Positions 37,076 to 45,958 of a stretch of DNA of 64,000 nucleotides are shown here, one piece after another. The stretch spans positions 106,862-170,861 of the IMG/VR virus record IMGVR_UViG_3300003690_000003. The stretch is one strand, 5' to 3'. The stretch comes from a virus. The position numbers and the translations under genes were made by a program. Below the pieces are notes generated by a model. The model worked only from the letters and a program-made list of their open reading frames with translations, was not told the DNA's origin and searched no databases. Each line of letters starts with the position of its first letter. Within the stretch, counting starts at the first letter, position 1.

Positions 37076-38244
37076 GGGACGAATTTAATCTTGGGATTTA
37101 TATTAGTAAGGATGTCATGTTTTATTTCCTCGTTATAAACGCCAGCCCTTAAGATTACTATAGCACTATCTTCGTTGCTCAACGCGGCCGGAGACGCTAC
37201 CTGAAGATGTGTGCCATAAAGTCGTTTACCGTGTTTTTTAACATCGTTATCTAAGATGCTAACTATCTTGTCTGTTTGCAGTCCGTGGGCTATCAACCAC
37301 TGCGAAAACACATGCCCTCCAAATAGATATATCGGCGCTGTGGCCTCCTTGACTAAAATATTAAGCTCTTGGGATAATTGCGCGTCGGCTTTTATGTACT
37401 TCATCCACAACTCTTTATGATTCTCATAAAGCTTTGGGGGTAGTTCGGATGGTCGTCTGCTGTTGCTAGTTTTTTTAATACCATAAAAAATACTATGATC
37501 ATCTCTAAAATATTCTTTTTCAACAACTTCAAACCCATAGGTTTCTATAAAATAATCGACGTATACCTCATCTAAGAAATATGTGTGCTCAAAATTTAAA
37601 CAATTAGAGTAGTTTTTTTCTAACATCGCTCTCATATTGGGGATAGAAAAAAACGACAGGTCCCCTATCTTCATAAATGTCGCTTTGTCGCGCATAAAAC
37701 GATGAGGAGAATATACATGCTCGAATACGTGTGAATGTACTATCGTATCATATCTTTCGGTCGCTTTAAAATTCTCATTAAACCACCCTTTAATAAGGTG
37801 CAGAGGCTCCTTAATATTCTCACTTGGATTGGGCTCCACAATCGTCCACTTCAACTCCGGACGATTGTTTAGAATTAGGCGCCCTAAATAACCATGTAAC
37901 CCTCCTATTTCCAATATGCTATTGGTCTTATCAGGCTGTCGTAAAATAAATCTAGAAAAAGCTTCGTGATGTCGGCGCCAAAGCTCTCCTACCGTCCCCG
38001 AGCCATGGCCTTTTTTATATACTATTTCCAAAGGTAAAACAGGATCAAGCTGAATCATTCCAGACTTGCGACTAATCCACCAACTCATCGACGAAACTAA
38101 ATCATCTTCTGGTGACGTGTTATCACACCCCATAAAAACAGGAAAATTTGAAAAGGTGCACAGATGCTCCATATCTGTAGAGTTCGTAATTAAATCAGAG
38201 CCTCTTGGGATACCTGTTATAACATTTGTCTTATCTTTTTTCAT
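37072..38244 (-). CDS. SAM-dependent sugar C-methyltransferase-like protein (390 aa)
   Basis: A 390-residue protein. The N terminus has Cys residues as in zinc-binding methyltransferase domains (CTFSNFPVFMGCDN). A Rossmann SAM domain follows: NSILEIGGLHGYLGRLIL (motif I) and HSHVFEHVYSPHRFM (post-I region), at residues about 110-220. The C-terminal domain (about 300-390) begins APIYLFGGHVFSQWLIAHGL and SILDNDVKKHGKRL, as in three-part NDP-hexose C-methyltransferases. It likely methylates a sugar nucleotide or glycan; the acceptor is not known. It overlaps the downstream cupin gene by 4 nt and the upstream glycosyltransferase gene by 14. Confidence 0.87.
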   Translation of the reverse strand: MKKDKTNVITGIPRGSDLITNSTDMEHLCTFSNFPVFMGCDNTSPEDDLVSSMSWWISRKSGMIQLDPVLPLEIVYKKGHGSGTVGELWRRHHEAFSRFILRQPDKTNSILEIGGLHGYLGRLILNNRPELKWTIVEPNPSENIKEPLHLIKGWFNENFKATERYDTIVHSHVFEHVYSPHRFMRDKATFMKIGDLSFFSIPNMRAMLEKNYSNCLNFEHTYFLDEVYVDYFIETYGFEVVEKEYFRDDHSIFYGIKKTSNSRRPSELPPKLYENHKELWMKYIKADAQLSQELNILVKEATAPIYLFGGHVFSQWLIAHGLQTDKIVSILDNDVKKHGKRLYGTHLQVASPAALSNEDSAIVILRAGVYNEEIKHDILTNINPKIKFVP

Positions 38245-40003
38245 TTTTTTCCCAACTCAAAAACTTATCAAAGACATATTCAGCCGGCGGATTAGCTCCG
38301 TGTTCAGATAAAAAAAGCACCGAAGTTTCAAATGGATTCCAACTATCTTTATATCTAGTCAGATTGACCGGCATTGAGAACGCACTTGTGTTCCAATCGG
38401 CCCAGACTATCTGTGGACACCCACATAGGCTTGCTAAATGCATCGGTCCAGAAGAAGTTCCAAAAATGCATGCTGCGCTAGCCAAAGTGTTTAAAAGTTC
38501 CTTCGATTCACACTCTCGCATGTCCGCGGAACCTTCGACAAACATGGATTCTTCTTTGGTTCCAATACATACTACATTATAGCCCACCGAATGAAGTTTT
38601 TTAATTAAGTCTTCCCACTTGTCACGGCTCCAATTGTCATTGGGGCGCAAGCTTCTATTCCGAGCATGAATAACAACAGCTTTTTCCTCTTTTGTTTTCT
38701 CTCCTAGCTTTTTATACTCAGGGGGAAGGAAGTGTTGTGCTATCTGGATTTTTTCAGTAATCGGAGTATAGGGAGGGTTTCCAACTCTTCGCGGGCCCAC
38801 AACCGATACGGCCGACTCTTGCGGATCGATTTTTAGAGATTCCAGAGTCTCTTTAACTATGGCCCCTAGCGGCGGGATGCCCGTACGATGAAAGGTGTCT
38901 CGGGGCCCTGCGTTTTCAGGATCAAAAGGAACAAATATATCACAAAAATCATCATATAAAAAGCGCGAATGTTTTGAAGACACACATACGGTTTTATCAT
39001 AAAACGCAGAAAGGCTTCTAATATATCCCTGCCACGCAAACAATTCCCACCCAAACTCTCCGACCCACGGACCAGCAAGTAAAATGGTTTCTTTTTCTTT
39101 CTTGTGTCTCGGCGAAAAGTCAAATCTTTCTAATAAGCGCAACGTTTCGGCAGCCCAGTTCTTTCTGGTATATTGCTGGACTGTCACTCTACCTTGTTTT
39201 CCTATCCTCTCTCTTTCTTTGGGATTCTCTAGATAAAATGCAATCTTTTTATTTAAATCATCATAGTCTTTAAAAATAACGAGGTCTTCGCCGTCCGTAA
39301 AAAAATCTTCCCTGTCGTTCCAATCATCTGATATCAAAAATCCGGCGGCGGCTAGAACCTTAAAAACCCGATCTGACTGACCCCCTGTCGTACAAAAATT
39401 AAGATTAATCTTGGACTGCGATACCGCCATGGAGTGTTGCTCAGCAAAAACATTGTTTATTACGCTAATAGAGTATTTGATTTGTTCCATCTTGGATTTT
39501 CGATCGCCGTACAGCGTCCCTATAAAACTAACATCATAAATCTTTTCTAGATTTCGCGGCTTCTCAAGAGCGCTATCAAAGCCATCTGTTACCAAAAACG
39601 AGTTTTTATTAAGCTCTAATGCTTTATCTAACACATTCTTCTTATCACATGTAAAAAAGTCTGCCACTCTTGTCTTGTCGTAGAATTCTTCGTATGAATA
39701 TGTAGCAAGAGGATCAGCAAACCAATAGCATAAAGGAGCAAGTTTTTTACACTCTTTAAAAACTCGAATGCTTATACCGTTACATTTAGAAAAAATTATA
39801 AAATCGGGAGCCCAGCTTTTACAAAAGCGAATAATTTCATCATCCCTTTTAGAGGAAATAAAAGGATTCCCTTCTAAAGTATGCCCGCGAGTTCGATAGT
39901 TATAAGCAACCACTGTGTGTCCCGCGTTTTGTAGCTCCCTCAGCTTTGCGTTATCAGCACTTTGATGTATATTATCAAAAACGGCGCTATAAAATATTTT
40001 CAT
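38231..40003 (-). CDS. Fusion of two glycosyltransferase modules (CgeB-like + GT9-like)
   Basis: A 590-residue protein. Residues 1-300 resemble CgeB-type GT-B enzymes: CYWFADPLATYSYEEF, YDVSFIGTLYGDRKSKMEQI, then RVFKVLAAAGFLISDDWNDR and TDGEDLVIFKDYDDL. Residues about 305-590 resemble GT9 heptosyltransferases: GPWVGEFGWELFAWQGYIRS, AVVIHARNRSLRPNDNWSRD, and FGTSSGPMHLASLCGCPQIV, the classic GT9 donor-site string with S-G-P-M-H-L-A. GT9 enzymes use ADP-heptose or related donors, which fits the heptose-type enzymes upstream. The fusion could add two sugars in sequence. No signal peptide; cytosolic. Confidence 0.9.
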   Translation of the reverse strand: MKIFYSAVFDNIHQSADNAKLRELQNAGHTVVAYNYRTRGHTLEGNPFISSKRDDEIIRFCKSWAPDFIIFSKCNGISIRVFKECKKLAPLCYWFADPLATYSYEEFYDKTRVADFFTCDKKNVLDKALELNKNSFLVTDGFDSALEKPRNLEKIYDVSFIGTLYGDRKSKMEQIKYSISVINNVFAEQHSMAVSQSKINLNFCTTGGQSDRVFKVLAAAGFLISDDWNDREDFFTDGEDLVIFKDYDDLNKKIAFYLENPKERERIGKQGRVTVQQYTRKNWAAETLRLLERFDFSPRHKKEKETILLAGPWVGEFGWELFAWQGYIRSLSAFYDKTVCVSSKHSRFLYDDFCDIFVPFDPENAGPRDTFHRTGIPPLGAIVKETLESLKIDPQESAVSVVGPRRVGNPPYTPITEKIQIAQHFLPPEYKKLGEKTKEEKAVVIHARNRSLRPNDNWSRDKWEDLIKKLHSVGYNVVCIGTKEESMFVEGSADMRECESKELLNTLASAACIFGTSSGPMHLASLCGCPQIVWADWNTSAFSMPVNLTRYKDSWNPFETSVLFLSEHGANPPAEYVFDKFLSWEKNEKR

Positions 40004-40009
40004 ACCACT

Positions 40010-40339
40010 CTACTTTTTAAAAAACTCACTATCAAGAATTCCTTTATCATCAACATATATATCGGCGGCCGGCTTACCTAGAAAGAGAGCATGATATTTA
40101 AGACCCCACTCGTTTAGTTGATTTTCTGTAAAAGAATACATTTGTTTGTATGCCTCAATTTGATTGTTACTGCTTCTTCCCATCCCCCGCGCAGTCAAAA
40201 AAAATATTGTATGGCCATTCTGATATAGATCATTTACTTTCTGGATACGCTTCCGATCGGGAATTGAATTAATGTAATCGCTCCCGTTTGTCTGACAGAT
40301 TGTTCCATCGATATCAAAAACATAAGTTATTTTATCCAC
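40010..40339 (-). CDS. HAD phosphatase, capsule-type (109 aa)
   Basis: A 109-residue HAD hydrolase: YVFDIDGTICQTNGSDYINS at the N terminus, then ADRK-like SIPDRKRIQKVNDLYQNGHT, motif II in FFLTARGMGRSSNNQ, and FLGKPAADIYVDDKGI. This string order is typical of the small phosphatases found in O-antigen and capsule clusters. It overlaps the transaldolase gene by 13 nt. It is a candidate for the C7- or C5-phosphate removal step after the PfkB kinase, by analogy with GmhB. Substrate not determined. Confidence 0.9.
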   Translation of the reverse strand: MDKITYVFDIDGTICQTNGSDYINSIPDRKRIQKVNDLYQNGHTIFFLTARGMGRSSNNQIEAYKQMYSFTENQLNEWGLKYHALFLGKPAADIYVDDKGILDSEFFKK

Positions 40340-40995
40340 TTATTAAAATCTCTTATAAACCCATCTACAGATTCATCAGTTTTTAAATGTTTAGTCGCCT
40401 TTTTAATTACTGAAGCAGAGGCCGTCACAATATGACAGCCGGCATCCCAACAGTCTTCTAAATCATATGCATTACGAATACTTCCAGCTATTATCTCACA
40501 CTGCAGGTTGTTGATATCAATAAATTTTCTCGTTCTTTGCAACGCTTGAATCGCGTTTCCTTGGTTGTCCAAAACCCTATTATAAAATAGAGAAACATAT
40601 CTGGCGCCGGCGGAGGCGGCTAGTTGCAACTGCGTGGCAGTAAAACAGCATGTACAGTTCACTCTAACTCCAAGCTGGAAAAGTTGATTTACCGCTCTCA
40701 TTTCCTCAAACCCGACCGGTACCTTTATATTCACATTATCATAATCAATTCTTTCAATAATCTTTAGCCCCTGCTTAATCATCTCATCAGGTTCTGTTGC
40801 GAAAACCTCAACAGAAACTGGTATTTTCTGTTGGTACTTTTTACAAAGCTCGCAAATCTGTTGGATGTGCGAATAGAAATCTGCCTTTGGTTCTTTTGAA
40901 AGTAAAGACGGATTGGTTGTTATGCCTTGCACTAACCCTTTTGACAATACTTCTTCTATCTCTTGTAGGTTCGCTGTATCGACAAATAATTTCAT
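40327..40995 (-). CDS. talC: Transaldolase/fructose-6-phosphate aldolase-like
   Basis: A 222-residue class I aldolase of the TalC/FSA subfamily (usual length about 215-220). MKLFVDTANLQEIEEVLSKG and QGITTNPSLLSKEP form the N terminus. NVNIKVPVGFEEMRAV carries the Schiff-base Lys near residue 91. VNCTCCFTATQLQLAASAGA and RYVSLFYNRVLDNQGNA give the later barrel strands. Cyanophages carry TalC to tune host carbon metabolism. Here its place inside a sugar operon suggests it makes or breaks a ketose phosphate (such as sedoheptulose-7-P) for the following isomerase. It overlaps neighbours by 4 and 13 nt. Confidence 0.93.
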   Translation of the reverse strand: MKLFVDTANLQEIEEVLSKGLVQGITTNPSLLSKEPKADFYSHIQQICELCKKYQQKIPVSVEVFATEPDEMIKQGLKIIERIDYDNVNIKVPVGFEEMRAVNQLFQLGVRVNCTCCFTATQLQLAASAGARYVSLFYNRVLDNQGNAIQALQRTRKFIDINNLQCEIIAGSIRNAYDLEDCWDAGCHIVTASASVIKKATKHLKTDESVDGFIRDFNKWIK

Positions 40996-41429
40996 TTTTT
41001 ATCTTCCTCTAAATGTTTATACGTTTTCCCATCTTCAACTATGTGGGAGTCCGCATTATCATCCAAAGTTGAAAACTCTATAATAACCGTATCCTCCAAA
41101 GCGATTCGCATATGCATAAAACCAGGCGGTATGTGAAATACATCTCCTTTATTTAAAATCAAAGAAGTATTTTTTGCTCTTCCGATTCGAGTCCCTACTT
41201 TGAGCTTTCCTGATTCAATATAATAAGATTCTTCCTTCTTTACATGATATTCCAGGCTACTTTGAGTATCCTTTCTCATAAAAATCCTTTTAACTGTATA
41301 TTTATCATTTTCGAAAAGAGTTTTTATACTACCCCAATATTTATCGATACTCTTTACTACACTATTAACCGGAGGCAGCGTGTGGCGACCATATTTAATT
41401 TCATTGCCCATAGTAACTCTTATCCCCAT
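40992..41429 (-). CDS. Cupin, mannose-6-phosphate isomerase-like (145 aa)
   Basis: A 145-residue cupin: KEESYYIESGKLKVGTRIG and FHIPPGFMHMRIALEDTVII carry the two cupin motifs, with several His and Glu ligands. It is distinct from the other island cupin (36722-37075). It starts 29 nt inside the class II aldolase gene; a second Met at codon 7 would shorten the overlap to 11 nt and is equally likely. Probable sugar-phosphate isomerase or epimerase; activity not proven. Confidence 0.85.
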   Translation of the reverse strand: MGIRVTMGNEIKYGRHTLPPVNSVVKSIDKYWGSIKTLFENDKYTVKRIFMRKDTQSSLEYHVKKEESYYIESGKLKVGTRIGRAKNTSLILNKGDVFHIPPGFMHMRIALEDTVIIEFSTLDDNADSHIVEDGKTYKHLEEDKK

Positions 41430-42084
41430 GCTTTCTCAAAAAGTGTTTATTGATGATAAATTTTTCTAGTGTTGACTGCGGATTGAACAACAAGGTTTTG
41501 TATGCCATTTCTGCGACCAACTCTAAAATAAATGAATGTTGCAATGCGTTCTCGATTGTATTTCCCCAAACGAAAGAGCCATGCCCGGATATCAGACATG
41601 CCGCAACATCATTATAACTCAAACCAGACATTTTATAAAATTTTGCAATAGTTTTGCCCGTATATTTCTCATAATTTTCTGTCACTTCATTTTCAGTGGG
41701 GTGACGGATACATGGTATTTCTCCAAAAAAATAGTCCGCATGAGTTGTACCCAAACAGGGTATTGATTTCTGGGCTTGCGCAAAAATCGTAGCATATTTC
41801 GAATGTGTATGCACTATGCTATTGATATCTGAAAAGTTTTTATAAATCTCTAAATGAGTTGGCAAATCAACGGACGGTTTTCTACCGCTTATTAAAGTTT
41901 CATCCATTCTTACACTAGAGATTTCATCAATACTCAATAAATTCAAATCAGCTCCAGAAGGCTTTATATAAACTACGCTAGTATCTCTATCATAATAACT
42001 AACATTTCCCCAAGTTAAACTAACAAGACCCTTGTCGATGATCCATTTGTTGGCCTTTAAAACCTCTTTCTTAATCGATCTCAT
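41401..42084 (-). CDS. Class II aldolase/epimerase, AraD/FucA family
   Basis: A 227-residue protein of the usual length. SLTWGNVSYYDRDTSVVYIK is the substrate phosphate-binding N-terminal string. LPTHLEIYKNFSDINSIVHT and HSKYATIFAQ hold the His zinc ligands, with a further His in CLISGHGSFVWGN. Family members cleave or epimerise sugar phosphates (fuculose-1-P aldolase, ribulose-5-P 4-epimerase). With TalC and RpiB homologues nearby it probably acts on a pentulose or heptulose phosphate. It overlaps the PfkB gene by 14 nt. Confidence 0.9.
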   Translation of the reverse strand: MRSIKKEVLKANKWIIDKGLVSLTWGNVSYYDRDTSVVYIKPSGADLNLLSIDEISSVRMDETLISGRKPSVDLPTHLEIYKNFSDINSIVHTHSKYATIFAQAQKSIPCLGTTHADYFFGEIPCIRHPTENEVTENYEKYTGKTIAKFYKMSGLSYNDVAACLISGHGSFVWGNTIENALQHSFILELVAEMAYKTLLFNPQSTLEKFIINKHFLRKHGDKSYYGQ

Positions 42085-42982
42085 TCAAATCCTCATATAC
42101 TGGTGATACGGTACCTCTTTTTAAGGTGGACGCCGCGGCCCATTTATTACAAAAAGATAAATCTTTATCCTTGTAACTCATACTGAAAGCAGCCAAAAAA
42201 GAGTCGCCGGCGCCACATGTATCCACGGGCGCGACTCGATATCCATCATGACACAACAATACATTGTTATAATACAGAATCGAGCCGGCGGCTCCTAAAG
42301 TGACACATATATTACTATTCAGATTTTTAGATAGTTTCTGCATGTGTTTATATGTAGGTTTAAAAAAAGGGCAGTTTTGTATTGCCTCTTCATGGTTCAT
42401 ACAAATAAAATCTGAGTTAGCAAAGTGGGGGTATTGATTCTTCCCATCAGAAATCTGTGAGCTGGAGATTACTACTGCCTTGTTGGTTTTAAAATATTCT
42501 ATCAGGTCTTGAGTTGTCTTCTTATCATCAAAAAGGCCATTTCTATAATCCGCTAAAACGACGGTGTCAACTTTTTGTTGAGCTACATACTTCTTTATAA
42601 GCTCTAAATCTGCTATGACAAGATTTCTTTTGTCGCCACGATTTATTTGCAAATATTTATAGCTATGGAGTCCTTTTTTAATCCAAACTCTGCTTTTAAC
42701 AAGATTTTCTCCCCTGTGTGCCAGGGGTTTAAGTATGAAGTTATCACTCTTCCAACCATAAAATAAGCCACTGTATTGATCTTCCCCTACGTTTGTAAAA
42801 AATGTAACGCGTGCTCCAAGTGACAACAAATTGTTTACTACATTGGCAGCACCTCCAAAAGATACTTTTTCATCAACAAGCCTGGTTTTTAAAGTAGGAG
42901 TTTCTAAAGATAGACCTATACAATCACAAAAAAGATCATGATCAACGATTGAATCTCCTAAAACTAAAATATTTTTTTTCAA
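42071..42982 (-). CDS. PfkB-family sugar kinase, HldE N-terminal-like
   Basis: A 303-residue ribokinase-fold protein. LGDSIVDHDLFCDCIGLSLE opens the protein, SFGGAANVVNNLLSLGARVT (about 41-60) is the HldE/RfaE1-type substrate motif, and APVDTCGAGDSFLAAFSMSY (about 247-266) is the PfkB anion-hole motif with catalytic Asp. HldE domain 1 phosphorylates heptose-7-P at C1. The matching nucleotidylyltransferase domain is encoded in the adjacent gene, which overlaps by four bases. It is therefore a split HldE kinase half in all likelihood; the exact sugar is not known. Confidence 0.93.
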   Translation of the reverse strand: MKKNILVLGDSIVDHDLFCDCIGLSLETPTLKTRLVDEKVSFGGAANVVNNLLSLGARVTFFTNVGEDQYSGLFYGWKSDNFILKPLAHRGENLVKSRVWIKKGLHSYKYLQINRGDKRNLVIADLELIKKYVAQQKVDTVVLADYRNGLFDDKKTTQDLIEYFKTNKAVVISSSQISDGKNQYPHFANSDFICMNHEEAIQNCPFFKPTYKHMQKLSKNLNSNICVTLGAAGSILYYNNVLLCHDGYRVAPVDTCGAGDSFLAAFSMSYKDKDLSFCNKWAAASTLKRGTVSPVYEDLNEID

Positions 42983-43848
42983 CTTTCACTCTTCTCCCAG
43001 CCTTTGTTTTGGTATATTTTCTTTATAACGTTGGTGGTAGAATAGTTTTCCAAGAGGGGATATATTTTTATATCAACTTTATCTGGTATCTTATCTCGGC
43101 GCCTTACCTCTTTAGCATTCCACTCCCCTCCCTTCACAATAATAGATGGCTGTAGCTCTTCTATAATGCTTGCGCTTTCCAGTTCATCGTAAACCACCAC
43201 TTCGTCTACTTCTTCAAGCGCCTCTAAAAGCTTTTTTCTATCTTCTTCGTTATTAATGGGTCTATTTTCGCCCTTTAGCTCACGAACACTCCTATCCGAG
43301 TTGATACCAACAACAAGCTTATCTCCGAGAGACTTAGCGAATCTTAACAATCCTAGATGCCCAGCATGCAAAATATCAAATACTCCATTCGTAAAAACAA
43401 TTTGTTTCTTTGTAGATGACAACTTCTCTACTCGTGCGATATGTCTGCCTTCTCCAAAGTTAGTTTGTAGCCAAATATCTGTAATTTCAAAATTTTGTTC
43501 TTCCGTGGTAGTCCAACTTCCCAAACATAGTACATTAGAATCGTTATGTTCACGACTCTTTGGCGCTGTCATAACATTGTGAACTAAGGCTGCCCTCACT
43601 TTATCAAATCTATTTGCGGCGATGCTCATACCAACACCAGTACCACAAATAAGAATACCCCTGTGAATATCATCATTGCTTAAAATCTGACACAATTGAT
43701 TAGCGTAGTCGACGTAGTCCACTTTTTTAGTTTTATCATAAGGTCCTATATCTATAACAATATACCCCTTCTCTTTAAGGTGGGTTCTAATTTTTTCTTT
43801 TAAAGTAATCCCGTTATGATCAGACGCCAAGCCTACAATATTCATCAA
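42979..43848 (-). CDS. Fusion: RpiB/LacAB isomerase + RfaE2/HldE nucleotidylyltransferase
   Basis: A 289-residue bifunctional protein. Residues 1-150 are RpiB-like: ASDHNGITLKEKIRTHLKEK, DYANQLC, and GILICGTGVGMSIAANRFDK with the active-site Cys and CGTGxGxSIxAN motif, then EHNDSNVLCLG. Residues about 155-289 are RfaE2-like: FTNGVFDILHAGHLGLLRFA (HxGH), VVGINSDRSVRELKGENRPI and IVKGGEWN. RpiB interconverts aldose and ketose phosphates; RfaE2 transfers AMP or CMP to a sugar-1-phosphate. Fusing both suggests the isomerase replaces GmhA in an ADP-heptose-like path, but ribose or other pentoses are possible too. It overlaps both neighbours by 4 nt. Confidence 0.93.
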   Translation of the reverse strand: MMNIVGLASDHNGITLKEKIRTHLKEKGYIVIDIGPYDKTKKVDYVDYANQLCQILSNDDIHRGILICGTGVGMSIAANRFDKVRAALVHNVMTAPKSREHNDSNVLCLGSWTTTEEQNFEITDIWLQTNFGEGRHIARVEKLSSTKKQIVFTNGVFDILHAGHLGLLRFAKSLGDKLVVGINSDRSVRELKGENRPINNEEDRKKLLEALEEVDEVVVYDELESASIIEELQPSIIVKGGEWNAKEVRRRDKIPDKVDIKIYPLLENYSTTNVIKKIYQNKGWEKSES

Positions 43849-44714
43849 AGCTCCAATAAATCTGAAAAAGTTTTTAGCGCTGCATCTCTTTTTTGTCTTA
43901 TTTTAACGATCAGCTCTTTACCGGATAAATCAAACCAGTCTTCCGAGGTAGCGCCGATCATAGCCTTTCGAGTTACTACTTTACATTCGAGCATTTTTGC
44001 TTCTACCACAACTCGTGACAGTGTTTCCAATACCTGCGGCATAAAAATAAAATATTTGTATTGAGCCATAGCTTCTAATAACTCTTCCTCTGAAAGCGGA
44101 CCTATTAAATCGTACTCTATACTATTTGTTTCGCAATACTTAACGGCCTCCACTGTTCCTTTAATAGGATTAGGCGAGTTAATAATACAATACTTATTTT
44201 TCTTGGGAGATCCCACCAAGGATTCTATAAAATCTAGCTTCTCGTCTGACCACAAAGAACAGCCAATATTGCTTACGTTATTTATATCAAGAGTTTTTTC
44301 CATTATTTTTTTGCATATGCCGCTTAATACTACGACACTGTATGCTTTTTCATAAAAGCTTTTATTAATGATTTGCTCTCCTGGGATGATAAAATTAGGA
44401 AACACAGAAGGATCACGAGTTCTTATATATTTGTGATCATGTTCATAAATAATATATTTTTTGGGGCCACCATGGCCGGAAGATCCTTCTAAAAGTCGTT
44501 TGCTCTGTTCGGAAAGCTCAATAAAGTTGGATATAATATATGTTTCTTCCGCGGAAGAAGAAACAATCGTGTCGGGTGTAGTCTTCTTCGCATGAAGCAT
44601 TGTTACATCTACTTCGGTATTTCGTAGAAAGTTGATAAGTACAGCATCATTGTTTTCGGCGCCGCCATTGATTTGGTTATTAAAAAAGTCAGCCACAAAA
44701 GTTACCTTTTTCAT
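43845..44714 (-). CDS. GT-B glycosyltransferase, GT4-like (289 aa)
   Basis: A 289-residue protein with a GT-B layout. FVADFFNNQINGGAENNDAV near the N terminus is the acceptor-side Gly-rich loop. IINSPNPIKGTVEAVKYCET and FIFMPQVLETLSRVVVEAKM give the donor side with the Glu-x7-Glu motif typical of retaining GT4 enzymes. It is shorter than most GT4s (350-400). It overlaps neighbours by four bases on both sides (ATGA), so it is tightly coupled to the NDP-sugar genes. Confidence 0.87.
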   Translation of the reverse strand: MKKVTFVADFFNNQINGGAENNDAVLINFLRNTEVDVTMLHAKKTTPDTIVSSSAEETYIISNFIELSEQSKRLLEGSSGHGGPKKYIIYEHDHKYIRTRDPSVFPNFIIPGEQIINKSFYEKAYSVVVLSGICKKIMEKTLDINNVSNIGCSLWSDEKLDFIESLVGSPKKNKYCIINSPNPIKGTVEAVKYCETNSIEYDLIGPLSEEELLEAMAQYKYFIFMPQVLETLSRVVVEAKMLECKVVTRKAMIGATSEDWFDLSGKELIVKIRQKRDAALKTFSDLLEL

Positions 44715-45958
44715 AACACTTCTATATTACTTAAGCTTTCAAGCCACTCCACTTCTTCTTTAGAATAGATTGTAGAAATAAAATCTTTATACAACTGTTC
44801 AGCTTGAAAATTCTTTATAATATGTTTTTTCAACTTATTTGCGGCGGCCTGAAATCTCGTATGGTTTTTGTAAACTTCGCGAAGTTGTTTCTTGTAATCG
44901 CCCTCAACGGGATATGCCCACATCGAATCTTTCTCTACGACGCCTTCCCAGTGAGCTTCAGGAGGCACAGTGCCAAGAGTATAAGCTACTTTTGCTACCA
45001 TAGGTCTCAATTTACCATTTTTATTTGGAGCATAAAGAAAATCTGTATGGCCACTCCAAAGTGAAGTTACAATGGGTAATCCATTATATGCTGCTTCGAA
45101 TAACGGTAACCCAAAGCCTTCTCCGTGACTTATAGAAACCAAAGCTTTTATCTTATCATGGGTATAAAGCCATGTCATTTCTTCTTCCGAGAGAGTTCCG
45201 TGTAGCAAATATATTTTACATTTTCGCTCGCCGTATGGTCTCATTAATGCTTTCAAACGCATCTCGGTTATCTGCCTATCGATTATACAATCTTTGGCTA
45301 TGTTAGTTTTTAAAACGAAACCAACTTCTTCATCTTTAAACTCGTCTACAAACCACTTAAGAGTGTTATCTATATTTTTTCGCGGGCCCCATTGTGCCAC
45401 TGTTAAAAAGTTAAAATCGTATTTCAAATCTATCCCCTCTAGAGAACTAGGTTCAAAATGTCGCACTGGATAGTTAATAACTTCAATCGGAGTCTCACAT
45501 CTATAGTTTTCTACTATTTCGCCAGTCTCTTTGTTTTTTGCGTTGGCTGTGGTGGTCTCATATACTTGTTTGGAATGATTCGAGACTACAATAATCTTAT
45601 CCATATCATTTCCTTTAGTGAGCCATATAGGTGCCACCTTGGTAGTTTCAATACCAGCAGTATACCCAATGTTTATGGGTGCTATTTTTTCCCATTCATT
45701 AGGAATTGTTACCTGAAGAGATATATCTAAAAGTCCCTTTGCTTGAACAAGTTTCATCGTTTTGAAAAGCAAGTGATCAAGCCACTGACGTTCTTCGCCT
45801 AGGCCCGTAATATACCCGGTGTGTCCCCATGGAATATTAATGAGATATATATCAAATACATCTTCGCGACTTTTTAGTGCTCGAAGAGCAAATCTGGTTT
45901 GTTCTCCATAACCCGAACGAGAGAATGCGGGCCCTTTAACTAATATTTTCTTTTTCAT
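44711..45958 (-). CDS. GT4-family glycosyltransferase (415 aa)
   Basis: A 415-residue GT-B enzyme: VKGPAFSRSGYGEQTRFALR (N-terminal acceptor loop), FLTVAQWGPRKNIDNTLKWF (start of donor domain) and ALVSISHGEGFGLPLFEAAY (GT4 Glu-x7-Glu donor motif). It likely transfers a sugar from a nucleotide donor with retention. It overlaps both neighbours by four bases. The acceptor may be a host glycan, a virion protein or DNA; there is no sequence clue to decide. Confidence 0.92.
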   Translation of the reverse strand: MKKKILVKGPAFSRSGYGEQTRFALRALKSREDVFDIYLINIPWGHTGYITGLGEERQWLDHLLFKTMKLVQAKGLLDISLQVTIPNEWEKIAPINIGYTAGIETTKVAPIWLTKGNDMDKIIVVSNHSKQVYETTTANAKNKETGEIVENYRCETPIEVINYPVRHFEPSSLEGIDLKYDFNFLTVAQWGPRKNIDNTLKWFVDEFKDEEVGFVLKTNIAKDCIIDRQITEMRLKALMRPYGERKCKIYLLHGTLSEEEMTWLYTHDKIKALVSISHGEGFGLPLFEAAYNGLPIVTSLWSGHTDFLYAPNKNGKLRPMVAKVAYTLGTVPPEAHWEGVVEKDSMWAYPVEGDYKKQLREVYKNHTRFQAAANKLKKHIIKNFQAEQLYKDFISTIYSKEEVEWLESLSNIEVL

